Shown here: positions 33,896-45,093 of the stretch, piece after piece | Position numbering within the stretch: the first letter of the stretch is position 1 | Layout of the letters: each line of letters starts with the position of its first letter | Origin: Mesoplasma seiffertii ATCC 49495 | Lineage (GTDB): Bacteria > Bacillota_I > Bacilli_A > Mycoplasmatales > Mycoplasmataceae | DNA: 64,000 bases | NCBI RefSeq assembly: GCF_000518725.1 | Contig: NZ_KI912485.1 | Span: 251,866 to 315,865 of the forward strand | Direction: 5' to 3' | Position numbers and translations under genes: made by a program | Notes under the pieces: model-generated | What the model saw: only the letters and a program-made list of their open reading frames with translations | Told to the model about the DNA's origin: nothing | Databases searched by the model: none

Positions 33896-34441
33896 TTAAT
33901 CTTCGAGTCCTTTTCAATTGCCTTCAACAATATAGTTTTCCCCTTTTTGAACTTCAACTTTTGATAAATTTAAATAGTCTCATTGACGAAGAACTTCATA
34001 AGCCGTAATTCCCACGCAATTTGAAATATTAATACTTCTTGCTTCAGGAACCATTGGAATTCTAAAAGTAGTTTCAAAGTTGTCTGCTAATATTTGTTTC
34101 GGAATTCCAGTTGATTCTTTTCCAAACATAATGAAAACATCCCCATCAACTTTCGTAAAATCATAGTCAGAAATTGGTTGTTTTCCATAACGTGATAAAC
34201 AAAATAATGTGACATTTGGATTAAGTTCCTGAAAGTGAGCTCAATCATCATATCGAACCATATCAACATATTTAAACTCATTAGCACTTGGACGTGATAA
34301 ATGACGTTCATCAAACGGAAACCCTAAAGGTTCAATGATATGAAGTTTTGCAGCAGTAGCTACACAAGTACGCATAATTGCCCCAACATTTTGAGCAATT
34401 TCTGTTTCATATAAAACAATATGTAATTTTCTTTGATTCAT
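33896..34441 (-). CDS. trmL: tRNA (cytidine34-2'-O)-methyltransferase
   Basis: 181 residues with ribosome site GGAGAAT before ATG. The SPOUT fold signature is clear: IVLYETEIAQNVGAIMRTCV near residue 9, DVFIMFGKESTGIP near 107 and IPMVPEARSINISNCVG near 136, forming the trefoil-knot SAM site. The family (TrmL/CspR) methylates the wobble cytidine of tRNA-Leu. 181 residues includes a short extra C-terminal tail. The next gene, a HAD phosphatase, starts one base after its stop. Confidence 0.92.
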
Positions 34442-34451
34442 TTTATTCTCC

Positions 34452-35054
34452 TTAATAATTTTTAATAAACTTTTTGAATTCATCTACGGCTTTTTGACGT
34501 GAAGAATTTTTATTTTTGATAGTCAATCCCATTTGCGCATAAGTTAACTCTGAATTTTTGGGCATAAAAATATGGTCATAACCAAATCCCTTATCTTTTT
34601 CTCCTAAAACTGCTTTTGCAATTCTTCCCGGAACCTCACAATAAATGATTTTTTCAACTTGATTAATTGGATCATAAAATGCAATTGCTGTGCTCATAGT
34701 TGCAGTACGAAGTTCCATTGCTTGATAGTCATTCATTCGAGCTAATAACTCTTGAGAAATTTCAATAAAATCAGTTAAGGGTTCAGCTCATCGCTTAGAA
34801 TGTATTCCAGGAAATCCTCCTAAACAATCAACACTTAATCCGCTATCATCACCAATGGCAATTCCGTTGACATATAATGCTAAATCTTTAGCTTTAATCA
34901 TCGCATTTTCTTGAAAGGTAGTTCCATCTTCAACAATATCTTGATATTCAGGAATATCTAATAAAGTTTTAATCTGATACTCGGGAAATAGCGTTTTGAA
35001 TTCTAATGCCTTTGAGACATTTGCTGTCGCTATTCATAAAGTTGGCTGTGTCAT
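34452..35054 (-). CDS. rdgB: ITP/XTP pyrophosphatase (RdgB/HAM1)
   Basis: 200 residues, the family's usual length. ATANVSKALEFK near 9-20, GDDSGLSVDCLGG near 69-81 with substrate-binding Asp residues, and KGFGYDHIFMP near 155 are HAM1 signatures. It removes non-canonical purine triphosphates (ITP, XTP), preventing their incorporation into nucleic acids. The trmL gene begins 11 bp downstream, so the pair is likely co-transcribed. Divergent from the choline-kinase-like gene. Confidence 0.95.
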
Positions 35055-35112
35055 TAATTTGCTCCTTTAGTGTAAAATTAAATTATATAATATATATTTT
35101 AGAGGTTTCAAA

Positions 35113-35877
35113 ATGGAAAATAAACAATTTCAAGGATTAACTAATACTTTATTTCTTAAAAATGACTTAATCGGGAAAAAATCTAATTCAGTTGTTGATT
35201 ATTTTCTAGATCGAAACAATGAGCAACGATTTTATGAACAAGTTCAACATCTTCAACTAACCTGACTTTTAACACCAAAGCACTGAGAATTTGATGAAGA
35301 TGGCACTTTTACTTCTTATACTAAGTATCATCCTCAAGCCAAAACTTTTCATGATGTTACAATTTGTGTTAATAAAATGAAAACTGTAATCAACTTAATT
35401 GAGCACTTTCATCAACTTGATATGGATTTAGCTGTTTTTGATCCTCAAAGATTATTAGCTAAATTTAAAACCAAAATAACTCCGATATTTGATCTTAGTC
35501 AATATGATGCTGAAATTACACGAATTATTAGCAATTGAGATGATGGTTCACCTTTAGTCGTATCTCATAATGATTTGGTTCGTGGAAACTTTTTAAAATT
35601 AAAGCGTCGTTGAGTATTAATTGATTTTGAGTTTGTCAGTTTAAATCATTGATTATTTGATTACGCCAGTTTTATGAGTGAATCACTAGAAGTTGAACAA
35701 TGACCAAAATTTTTAAACTTATTAAATTTATCAGTTGATAATCAGCAAAAGCTGCAAGATTTCATTACTTATCAAAATTACTTATGAAGTTATTGAGCAA
35801 GTTATATGTATCACTTTACAAGTCAAGAAATCTTCAAAGAAATTGCTCAAGATAAATTAAAAAAATTAGCATTTTAG
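35113..35877 (+). CDS. Choline kinase-like phosphotransferase
   Basis: 254 residues with AGAGG site and a TATAAT upstream. The kinase-like Brenner motif HNDLVRGNF (near 154-162) and IDFEFVS (near 173) are those of aminoglycoside phosphotransferase/choline kinase (LicA, CotS) enzymes. In mollicutes these act on choline or other small alcohols for lipid/glycolipid head groups, which is inferred here, not proven. Plus-strand gene between two minus-strand blocks; its end shares a terminator hairpin. Confidence 0.75.
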
Positions 35878-35891
35878 TGCTAATTTTTTTA
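35858..35891. terminator. Bidirectional terminator
   Basis: AAAAATTAGCA / TGCTAATTTTT arms with a 6-base loop, ending the plus choline-kinase-like gene and the facing membrane gene. Confidence 0.8.
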
Positions 35892-35894
35892 TTC

Positions 35895-36779
35895 TTAAAT
35901 ATCTAACATATCAATAAATACTGAATCAAAAACTCGTTGAATTAAGAACGCTAAGCGACGGTCACGACCTTTAGTGTGTTCTTGATTAATATATTCTAAA
36001 AAGTCACTATACTTACTTCAAATTTCTTGATAAGTATCCAAGACCATTAAATTATGTTTTAACAAAGTCTTTTGACATTTAGCATCTTTAACATTTGCCA
36101 ACAAGAATAATCCTTTTTTAGAAGCAATTGATAAATCTTTAAATTCAATAAATTCATAGTCATTAACAACTTCATGGTTTTTAATAAAATCTTTATTAGC
36201 ATAAAATTGATCACGTACTAATAATTTATAGTTATTATTAACTCCACTCTTAATTGTTGAAATTTTGTTTAATGACGCTGTAAATGATGGAATTAATAGT
36301 AAGGTACTTAAAGTTGTTACTAAGACTTTAACAATCGGTGTTTCACTATCATTAAAAATCAGTTCTACTTCAAAATTTAAAATAACAACAATAATAATGT
36401 TTAAAGTAATCATTAAAATAACAAACTGAAATGGTAAGTAGTTAATTACTCGGTTAGTTTTGATTTCCATTGTTTTTAATTTAATGTTTTCTTCATAAAT
36501 ACAAATTTTTTTAAAATACATTGAATCATACATAAAGTTAGTTACCGTAAATTTTAATAAAATATAAAATGAACTTACGATAATTAAGTAGTTTAATGTT
36601 GTTTCAATGGTTTCATTCATGTTCGGTAAACCCAATTTTGTAAAAAATGAAATACAAACTGCAGTAAACAATACCATATCAGTAATAAATAATATTAACA
36701 GTGGTTTACTAGTTATAAAATATTTTTTTGTAAAATCGTAATAAAACTTGCGAACTTCGGTTTTAGTTTTCTTATGCAT
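35895..36779 (-). CDS. Four-helix membrane protein, unknown
   Basis: 294 residues. Begins MHKKTKTEVRKFYYDFTKKY, then hydrophobic segments near 28-48 (PLLILFITDMVLFTAVCISF), 70-90, 125-150 and 160-180. The C-terminal 110 residues are soluble, charged and rich in Lys/Asp (NHEVVNDYEFIEFKD). Start overlaps the upstream gene by 8 bp. Not recognised; the pattern suggests a membrane protein with a cytosolic regulatory domain. Confidence 0.7.
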
Positions 36780-37545
36780 TTTTCTCTCCCTGTGTTTTTT
36801 TCCGATTTCGCTTTTTGGTTTCTTTAGCATCAAGTTTAACTTTGATAATTGCGGCTTTTTCAGCAGCTTTTTTATCATCATAACCTTCAATCAGACGTAG
36901 ATCTAATTGTGCTTTAAAAACTTCTAACTCCTGTTTTTCTGCTTCGCGTTTTTGTGCGGCTTTTTCAGCACGAACAATACGTAATTGTTGCTTTGAAGGA
37001 ACCGGTAATCCTTGACGATATGCTGTCAAGATTTCTTGATCTTCTTCTTCAATTTTATAAACTCAGTTACGTGCTAAGTTAGTTAGTAAGACTCCAAAAA
37101 TTACTCCAATAATTCCTAGAACAACTGCTATTATAAATCTAATAAAAATTTTTAGCATTTCTGTTTGCTTTGCAACCTCTCAATTGCTCATTCAAGCTCC
37201 ATTTAAAATTATTGAAATACCCACAAATGCCAATCCACATGTATAAGTAAATGAATCAGCTTTTTGAAGACGAACGAAAAATAATATTGTATTAAATAAA
37301 AGAGCATAGCTAAAATAGCCTAGCACAATTGCAATTAAAATTCCAAAGTTATTATTTAGTCTTGAAGTATAAACATTAAAACTGTAAGCCTTGAAATCTG
37401 GTCCAACGACCAATCATAAAGCAACAAAAGGTATGATAGTTAAACAAAACTCTGACAACAAACTAATTCAAAAATTAGTTCTTGATGCTGAAAATTGACG
37501 TAACTGCTGTCAATAAGAATCAGTCATTGTTTGTTTTTCTTCCAT
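36772..37545 (-). CDS. Membrane protein with charged coiled-coil tail
   Basis: 257 residues, starting MEEKQTMTDSYWQQLRQFSA with AAAGGAG site. Four hydrophobic segments at about 25-45, 65-90, 98-120 and 130-155. The last ~90 residues are Lys/Glu/Arg/Ala-rich (AEKAAQKREAEKQELEVFKA), forming a predicted coiled coil. The overlapping downstream membrane gene may be its partner. Not recognised. Confidence 0.7.
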
Positions 37546-37615
37546 AGCTATCTCCTTTATTTATTTAATTATACAATTATCTTTTTTAGTTTGGTTTAAA
37601 GTAAATTTAAAAATT

Positions 37616-37646
37616 TAAAAAGTAAGCCTTGCAACTTACTTTTTAA
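37616..37646 (-). terminator. Terminator after degV
   Basis: AAAAAGTAAG / CTTACTTTTT hairpin with 8-base loop, just after the DegV stop. Confidence 0.75.
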
Positions 37647-37649
37647 ATT

Positions 37650-38489
37650 CTATTTAATTGGTTTTTTTCAACCACACAAAGCCACAGTTTCACGACCAGT
37701 ATGAGAAATAATAACATTAGTTAATTCTGACATCGTATCAACTTTAAAACCTTCATCCGCAATAATTTTTAGAATCATTTCAAAGTCTTCTGAATTGAAA
37801 CGTGAATACGCTACATCAATAACCTTGACTCCATGACATTCTTTTTTAATCATTTTTAAAGCTTCTTTAATTGCTCTTTTAAAAGTTCTTGCTGTATCTT
37901 CTTTGTCTATTGTTCCATCATAACGAAGAATTGGAATAATTTTCAACATTTTTGCAAGAGCAGCAGCTGTTGGAGTGATTCTTCCTCCACGTTTTAATGT
38001 CTCTAGGTTTTTCGGAATAATAAAAGTTGTAAAGTTACCATTATATTCCTTAACTAATTCTAAAATTTCAAATCCAGTTTTATTTTCAGCAATTCAAAAA
38101 GCAATTTGCTTAACAGTTTTTTGTGTAATAATTGAAACATTATTTCCATCACAAACAAAAACCTTCCCTTTATAAGCCTCTTCAGTCTCACTTAACATAC
38201 GGGCATTGGCAAACTGACCTGATAATCCTTTAGAGATTGGTAAATAAATTATTTGGTCATAGTTAACCAATAAGTCATCTCATACTTTCATTAACTGACC
38301 AGGAGTTGCCTGAGAAGTTTTTAAAAGCTGACTATCTAATAAATCATAAAATTCATCTTTTGCTAAATTATTATCATCTAAGATTTCTCGTCCATCTTCG
38401 GTATTAATAATTAATGGTACTAGATGCAAATCCTTGTATTCATCAATTCTTCCATCATATGATGAATCAGTTAGTATTGCTATTTTCAT
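37650..38489 (-). CDS. DegV family fatty-acid-binding protein
   Basis: 279 residues. Starts MKIAILTDSSYDGRIDEY, with the TDSS motif at 7-10, ISKGLSGQFANA near 84 and NLETLKRGGRIT near 146, as in DegV. DegV proteins bind a fatty acid and, in firmicutes, serve as the FakB subunit that presents exogenous fatty acids to a kinase (FakA), feeding phospholipid synthesis. Here it fits lipid scavenging by an organism that cannot make its own fatty acids. It follows the large lipoprotein gene on the same strand (14 bp gap). Confidence 0.9.
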
Positions 38490-38503
38490 TTAGTTCAATC
38501 TTT

Positions 38504-40597
38504 CTATTTGCTTAGTTTTGTGAATGTATCTACTTTAAAGTATCCAGTTTTTTGACGAACAATTTTTAACTCATATTGATCGCTTTGGTAAGCAACTTTG
38601 ACAGACAATTCTTTTATGATTTTACCACTTTGTTTTTTATTGTAAGAACTAATTGTTCATTTTGTTGGATCCATCAATTGAGTTTGAATAATTTTAGCAA
38701 TTTCTTGATTGATAGAAGTATCAGTTGCATGGCTAAATACTTTTAAAACTTTCAGCATTTCTGCAATTGCAACTCCATCTCCTAGCATATCTTTAATCGC
38801 TGCTAATGGACTATCTTTATTAAACTTACCAGTTTTATTGTTGTATCCTAAAACTTCAAACATTTCATAAGGATTTCTTAAGGCTCTTTCTAAAACTGAA
38901 GTTGTAACAACGTTAATTTGACCATTAACTTGTTCTCTTCATGTTACTTGATTGGTCAATGAACGAATCACAGTACTTATTTTACTTAAAACAATAGGTT
39001 GCTCTGAATATTTTCCATCTTCTACAACAGTGTGAACATCTAGTTCTAATTCTTCACATATATTATTTAGTAATCCCGAAATTGATTGATTATCAATTAT
39101 CGGTGTCGATAACATTGCTTTAATATTAAATCCTGTGCTCGTTCCTAAATTAATTCCTAATGGTGCTAAAACTGGTCCCAACTCATGCATAACGTCTCCA
39201 TTATAAAGTTCACCATAAAAGTTTTTGTTTAATTTTGAGGCACTTAAAGCACTCGTAACTTGTTTAGCAATTACTTTTAGTTCTTCTGAAAAACCAATAG
39301 ATGCTAATGTGATTGCCGAAATTAAACCATCTAGGGTTCCTCGATTTGCAAGAGCATCAAAGATGCTTCCTGATAATGTTGGAATGAATGCTCCAATTAA
39401 TTTTCCATTAGGAACATTTGCTTCAACAACAGATTTTAAAATTTGATTGACTAATGGTGCTAATCCAGATTTTGATGATGGAATTAATCCAGGAGTTTTG
39501 GCAAAAAACATTGCCATTAACTTTTGAAAATTATATCCTTGCTCATCGACTGTAAAAATACTTGTAATATTTACCATCAACTTTTTGAAATCAATATTGT
39601 TATCATTTTGAGTTTCATTTTTAACAAATTGTTTTTTTAGAACTTCATCAACGACTTTATTGTTATTTTGACTACTTGAAAATAACTTTTTGCCATCTTG
39701 AGGTTGATAACTACGGTATTGATCAAATTGCATCATGTAGCTTAACAACCCACGACCAAAACGAATTACTTGTGCTAAACCACGAGCGCTGTTAAACATA
39801 TTTACATTAACCTCAGCTTTTTGACCAATTAAGCTTCCTAACATTTGACCAATATTATCAGTTGCCTGATTAAAATTATTAATGTCATTGTCAACTGTCA
39901 CTTCTGCTAAGTTTTCAAATCCTAAAATATTACGTAAACCATTGCTTAATTCAATTGAACTAGCATTAACTACTTCTTGATAACTATATCCATCATATGC
40001 CAAGTCATCAAAAGCATAAGCTAATTGATCAATAGCAGCGATTGGTAAATTTAATGTTTTAATAAAGTCTGCTAAATCAGTTGAAATAAAGGCTTGAAGA
40101 ATTACTGAATTAGATATAATTCCAACAATTGCTTCTAAGGCATTACCTTTAGTTAACAATTTAATAGCATCTCCTAATCCAGCAATTGTTTCAAGAATTC
40201 CTTGACCGTTTGAAACAACTTGTTTACGAACAGTTAAATTAGCATTAGTTTTAATTGTTTGCTTATTAAAAACACTCGGTGAACTAAAGTAGTTTTTAGT
40301 TCATTCATTTAAACGGGTATATTGTGTCATTGTTGGCTCAGTTAAATCAAATCCTTCAATGCTATTTAAACGTTGACCTGAAGTAAAGTTATCAAACATA
40401 TAATTAGCATCAATTCCTGTTTGATCATTTAAAATTAGTGTTTTAGCAATTTCAGCTGTGACTAGTTTTAAGTTAGTTTCATTATTAACAGTTTCTGAAT
40501 ACCCAATATTATTAGGTACAGTTCCACAACTAACAATTGTTGCACTTGAACTAGCAACAATTGTTAATGCTCCTAAAATGCATAATAACTTTCTCAT
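38504..40597 (-). CDS. Large surface lipoprotein
   Basis: 697 residues. Signal MRKLLCILGALTIVASSSAT and lipobox IVSC (Cys24) place it on the membrane outer face. The body is alternating hydrophobic/helical (NALEAIVGIISNSVILQAF and AFDDLAYDGYSYQEVV), unlike the beta-rich lipoproteins at 19.4-24 kb. Regularly spaced hydrophobic helices suggest an all-helical fold. Its ATG overlaps the TAA of the GDSL lipoprotein by one base, so they are co-translated. Role unknown. Confidence 0.8.
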
Positions 40598-41688
40598 TAT
40601 TTATTACCTCATTTCATAACAAGCTGTTCTAAATCATCAGCTACTTTTTGATGAGCTCATTTAGTTGGATGGACAGCATCATAGAAAAAGTAATTTTTGA
40701 TTGCTTCTTCATCAACACCAGCATTGTATTCAACTGGAATAACTCCTGTTTCTAAAACAGTATTCAAATCAAATTTTGTTGTTGTACCAGCATCTTTAAA
40801 ATTTTTACCTTCTTTTTCATAAGTAGCTAACATTTCATCAAAACTTTTCATTAGATCATATTTTTGCATTGAGTTATTATATTTTTGATTAACTTCTTCA
40901 AAAACAATATCAAAACGAGCATTAAACTCGTGACTTAGTTCTCTAGCTTCTTGCTGGACTTCTTCAGACTTATTATTATATGTCGGGATTCGGCTAATAT
41001 CTGGTGCATTCATTACGACAATATTAGTTAAACCGTTGTTCAATAATGTCAACATTGCTTTTTTAATATTTTCCATTGCTTCAGCCATTTTAATTGCCTT
41101 ATTAGTATCACTTGTTCCCATCATTCCAAATAAATCGTTTCCCCCAATTTCTAGAAGTACTAAATCAGTTGGTTTAACTTGATGTTGTTTAATAATTGAT
41201 TCAGCTTGATCTTGAATTTTAAAAAAGTTAACAACTGCTCCCATTGGACCACCAGCAGTTGCCGCTGTTGCTCCTCCAATTGCATAGTTTTTTCCATGTT
41301 TGTTTAAAGTTGTTTGACCTAATTTGTAATTAAATCCTGCTTCAAATTTTTCAATTCCTAATTTTTCTGCTAAATTAACCGCTGCAGTATTTCCATTTGT
41401 AAATGAGTTGTGGTAACTTGGATCACTAAAAGAAATATTAGCATTTAATACAGCTCCCAATGCTGAAGTCAACCCCCCAGTATCACTTAAGCTATCGCCA
41501 ATTGTGTAAAAATTTGTAAACATTCCAGTGTTAGTTGAGTCATCAATTGCTTGTGACTTATCAATATCTAGTCCTACTAAGCGATCAAAATCAATATTTT
41601 GCTTTTGAGGAATTGTACAAGCAGATACTGCTGCAATTGGTGATAGTACTAAAATAATTGTTCCACTTATAACTAAAAATCGTTTCAT
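40597..41688 (-). CDS. GDSL/SGNH esterase lipoprotein
   Basis: 363 residues. Signal MKRFLVISGTIILVLSPIAA and lipobox VSAC (Cys24). The four SGNH blocks are visible: FYTIGDSLSD (Ser nucleophile near 68), HGKNYAIGGATAA, LEIGGNDLF near 182 and DAVHPTK (catalytic Asp/His near 345). It is a surface-exposed lipase/esterase, probably acting on host lipids. The gene overlaps the lipoprotein after it and begins two bases after the stop of the preceding secreted protein, so all three may form one unit. Confidence 0.9.
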
Positions 41689-41690
41689 AA

Positions 41691-42623
41691 TTATTGCCCA
41701 TCCTTTTTACTTCTAATAACTACAGTTACAATTACTGCAGTTCCCCCAATTAAAACAATCGGAGTGATCACTAGTAACATTCATGTTCCAATTGCAGTGA
41801 CAATAATTCCCGCTGTAAAATTAGGTTGGTATAAATCATCAGCTGTAATTAAATCTGGTAAATCTGCTGTTGTTAATGTTTTATCTTTAAATACACCTGC
41901 TGTCGAAGCGATTGGGTCATTTAAAGCATATTCAACGTTAGCACGTTGAATATTGATAAATCAAACCTTATTGTTAACAATATAACTTCCTAATGAACTG
42001 GTTACATTAATTCCGTTAAGTCCCGGTCCTGTGTGTTTAACATAAGCATCATATTTATCTTGATCAATTGTTGTTTGCTTTTCTAAAGCTTCTTGATACA
42101 TTTCAGTATTTTTTAAATTAAAGCTTAGCATGTCTTTAGCCACACCTTCTTTAAAGATTCAGGAAATTCCTGGATGAACATATCCATAGCTATGAAATTC
42201 AGTTGCAAAAGCTTTATCAAATTTAATCAAATCCATTGAGACATCATTTAAATCAATATCTTCACGGTTCTTAATTGCTTGTCCTCAACGCGCATCAAAT
42301 CATTCATCAATGAATTTATTGTATTCAGCAATACGTTCAGGGCTAGCTTCTTTTTGACTGTATCAATTAGTTGACGATAAAGCATCAGCTTTGTAACTAC
42401 TTTTGATTGCTGAGTTGACAATCATTTCGTAAACCATACTTGATCCATCAATCACGAACTTACCTTTGGCAAAATTAGTATCAATTTGCTTTTTGACACT
42501 ATTAATAAATTTGTATGACTCAAGTCCCATTCCTGGAGTTGCTAATCCCGCAGAAATAATAGCAGTCGAACTCATTCCAATCGCTGCTAAAGTAACAGTT
42601 AATTTTTTTCCTAGTTTTTTCAT
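41691..42623 (-). CDS. Secreted/anchored protein with C-terminal membrane helix
   Basis: 310 residues from ATG 42623 (MKKLGKKLTVTLAAIGMSST); an ATG nine bases earlier (42632) has a worse ribosome site. An N-terminal signal-like segment is followed by a soluble body with ASPERIAEYNKFIDEWFDAR, then a long hydrophobic C-terminus (FTAGIIVTAIGTWMLLVITP). This is a bitopic surface protein with no recognised domain. It sits directly upstream of the GDSL lipoprotein, 2 bp apart. A hairpin lies in its leader. Confidence 0.7.
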
Positions 42624-42644
42624 ATCATTCATACTTTCTTTCTT

Positions 42645-42691
42645 AATAGTCTCATTTTGAGACTATTGCTTCAAATACTTTAAATATTATA
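42645..42691 (-). promoter_or_regulatory. Candidate promoter with leader hairpin
   Basis: Minus-strand TATAAT (42686-42691), then inverted repeat AATAGTCTCA / TGAGACTATT (42645-42667) with a 3-base loop just before the ribosome site of the 41691-42623 gene. It could be an operator or a hairpin affecting translation. Confidence 0.45.
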
Positions 42692-42748
42692 TATCCTTAA
42701 AATCAAATGTGTATCATTTTAAGACTATATTTTACTTTTTTAAAAATT

Positions 42749-43807
42749 TTATTTATACATGCTTTCGATTAACTTAATTAAGTCGTCAGCTACCTGTTGA
42801 TGAGCTCACTTTGTTGGATGTGCTTCATCAAAAAAGAAGTAATTATCTAAATGATCAGAGACTATCCCTGGTTTGAATTCGATTTCAATTGTACATCGCT
42901 TAATTACTGCTCTTAAATCGCGTTTAATAATTGTTGGTGCGTCACAAATATTACCCTTAAACTGTTTTAACATTTCATAAAACTTATTTTGTAGGTTATA
43001 AAGCTTCATTGAATGACCATAGTGACTATTTACTCTAACAAACATTTTATAAAGTCTGTCATTAAACTCATGACTTAAACGTTTTGCTGTTTTAGCTAGT
43101 GGAGTATTTAAGTATTTTGGTAAGCGACTAATATCAGGAGTATTTGCCAAAACAATTTTTCGTAGACCATGATTTAATAACAACACCAATGTTGCTTCAA
43201 TATTGGCAATTGCCTCGTTTAATTTTGCTTGGCGAGATTCACGGGGAAGTTCCATAATTTGAAATAAATCATTACCCCCAATTTCAATAAAGACTAAATC
43301 CTTAGCCTGAATTTGATGTTGCTTAAGTAAAGTTACTGCTTGATCTTTAAGTTTAAAGCTATTTAACATTAAACTTAACCCAGTAGAAATTTCGGCAGCT
43401 GTTGCTCCAGCAATTGCATAGTTCTTTCCATGTTTAACAAAGTGATTATTAGCAGTTTGATAATCAAACCCTGCACTAAAATTTTTGATGTTAAAATGTT
43501 TTGCTACAAGTAGCGCTGCATTATCACCATTTGTATAAGAATTATTAACACTTGGTGGGCTTACATTAATCTCGCGACGCAATGACATACTAAAAACTGA
43601 GGTTAGGCCATTAAGGTCACTTAAACTATCACCAATAGTATAAAAATTACTTAGTAGTCCGTTTGCTTGTGAGTCATCAATTGCTAAGGATTTATCAATG
43701 GTTTCTTTTGCCAAGGTAAAATCGTTAGCAGAGTTAACTTTTGATAATCGTTTATTGGCACCAAGTTTGCCAGTGAAGTTGTCTATCACTCGTAAAAATC
43801 ATTTCAT
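42749..43807 (-). CDS. GDSL/SGNH esterase paralog without signal peptide
   Basis: 352 residues, paralog of the GDSL lipoprotein: FYTIGDSLSD (Ser), HGKNYAIAGATAA, FIEIGGNDLF and DEAHPTK (catalytic Asp/His) are all present, so it looks active. Unlike its paralog, the N-terminus MKWFLRVIDNFTGKLG lacks a hydrophobic signal and any lipobox Cys, so it would be cytosolic or exported in another way. ATG 43807 with GAGGG site is used; no upstream in-frame signal coding is seen. Either the signal was lost or a different start/fusion is involved. Substrate unknown. Confidence 0.8.
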
Positions 43808-43930
43808 GCTGAGCCCTCAATTCATTTTATGTTAATTATAATTCTTTAAACAAATGAATTTTTTAATAAAAATTGTTTCTTTTCTTTGGTTATTATTTTA
43901 CTGGTTAGTAAATTCATTTATTATTGCAAC

Positions 43931-43957
43931 CAAAAAAAAGAACTCTTACGAGTTCTT
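43931..43957 (-). terminator. Terminator after tRNA-Gly
   Basis: AAGAACTC / GAGTTCTT arms with TTAC loop, then eight T on the minus strand. Confidence 0.85.
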
Positions 43958-43972
43958 GTTTAATGTCTATAA

Positions 43973-44046
43973 TGGAGCAGGTGAAGGGAATCGAACCCTC
44001 ACAGTCAGCTTGGAAGGCTGAAGTTCTACCATTAAACTACACCTGC
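43973..44046 (-). tRNA. tRNA-Gly (anticodon TCC)
   Basis: Folds as a complete tRNA: acceptor GCAGGTG / CACCTGC, anticodon stem TCAGC / GCTGA with loop CTTCCAA (anticodon TCC), T arm with GGTTCGATTCC, and encoded 3' CCA after discriminator T. A strong promoter is upstream and a terminator follows. Confidence 0.95.
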
Positions 44047-44053
44047 ATGTTTA

Positions 44054-44092
44054 ACACTCTTATATAATAAATAATTTTAGTAAGAGTGTCAA
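44054..44092 (-). promoter_or_regulatory. tRNA-Gly promoter with inverted repeat over the -10 box
   Basis: Minus strand TTGACA (44087-44092), 17-base spacer, TATTAT (44064-44069). Arms ACACTCTTA / TAAGAGTGT (44054-44062 and 44081-44089) flank the -10 box symmetrically. Confidence 0.7.
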
Positions 44093-44123
44093 GATATTTT
44101 TTTGTTTTTTTATAAAAAATTAA

Positions 44124-44390
44124 TTATTTTCTTAATCCTAATTTTTCAATAATTGCTTTATAACGATTTACATCATTTCTAGCTAAGAAATCTAGTAAGT
44201 GTCTTCTTTGAGCAACTTTTTTTAATAATGTTCTTCTTGTTGGAACATCTTTTTTATGCATTTTTAAGTGTTCTGTCATATTTGAAATATCTTCAGTTAA
44301 AATTGCAATTTGTACTTCAGCTAAACCAGTATTTTTTTCTGATCCACCAAATTCTTTAATTAATTCTAATTTTCTTTCTTTTGAAACCAT
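44124..44390 (-). CDS. rpsO: 30S ribosomal protein S15
   Basis: 88 residues, standard length, from ATG 44390 ([20 protein letters not shown]). A longer in-frame ATG at 44411 lies in the ribosome site and is rejected. [21 protein letters not shown] and [18 protein letters not shown] are S15 signatures. It is the last core gene of the nusA-to-rpsO block, as in Bacillus. Confidence 0.97.
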   Translation of the reverse strand: MVSKERKLELIKEFGGSEKNTGLAEVQIAILTEDISNMTEHLKMHKKDVPTRRTLLKKVAQRRHLLDFLARNDVNRYKAIIEKLGLRK

Positions 44391-44515
44391 TAATATGTTC
44401 TCCCTTTTCATTTTGATTTTTAGCGTTTTATCAAAGTAACATCTCGGGAAAGATCGAAACTTTGGTAAACAATCACCTATAAAATAATATCATATTTAAA
44501 TTTTAAATACATCCC

Positions 44516-45085
44516 TTATTTAACTTTTATTCCCAGAAGCTTATTTGCTGCTACTTTATCACCATTTTTTAGCAGCTGGCGAATTTTCGTTGATGATATT
44601 TGATTTGTTCTTGGTTCAATCCAAACATTGTCTAAACCAAAAGTTTTTTGCAAATCTTCAACAGTTCCTTGTCCTTGAACACCAAAACGAAAATCGGCAC
44701 CTTCAACAATCTTAATAATCTTGAAATCATCTTTTAAGATTTTTAAAAAACTTTCTTTTGAAGTATTCACTAGTTCATCATCAGTTTGGATTTCAACAAA
44801 TAGTTCAGGATTGTAGGTGTTTTGAATATATTCAGCCTTTTGACTGGTTGAAGTTATTCGATTATCTTGTTGATTTAAATAATCATAAATATTTTGACTA
44901 AAAGTAATTACCATCATTGGTAAATTATTTTCTTGACTTCATTGTTTTGTTTGCTTCAAAATTTTTTGGTGATATATATGCATTCCATCAAAATTCCCAA
45001 TTGTTGCCACAAATGGTTGTTTAAAGTTAGCAACATGTTTAGCAATTGGTTCTCGATTAGTAAGATTTAATTTAATTAATTCCAT
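44516..45085 (-). CDS. ribF: FAD synthetase (FMN adenylyltransferase) domain
   Basis: 189 residues. The nucleotidyltransferase site ATIGNFDGMHIYHQ (near 27-40) and NQISSTKIRQLL (near 160) identify the N-terminal half of RibF. The riboflavin kinase half of bifunctional RibF is missing, so the protein makes FAD from FMN only, if active, and riboflavin kinase would have to come from another gene. The truB stop lies 9 bp upstream; order truB-ribF-rpsO is the common one. Confidence 0.85.
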
Positions 45086-45093
45086 AAGCTTCC

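Noticed and set aside
33895-33957. Longer start for the HAD phosphatase
   Set aside because: Would use TTG and overlap trmL; ATG 33894 right after the trmL stop is better.
36780-36890. Longer start for the 35895-36779 membrane gene
   Set aside because: Would need a TTG inside the upstream gene's charged tail; ATG 36779 with GGAG is preferred.
44391-44411. Longer rpsO start
   Set aside because: It lies in the ribosome site; ATG 44390 matches S15 proteins.
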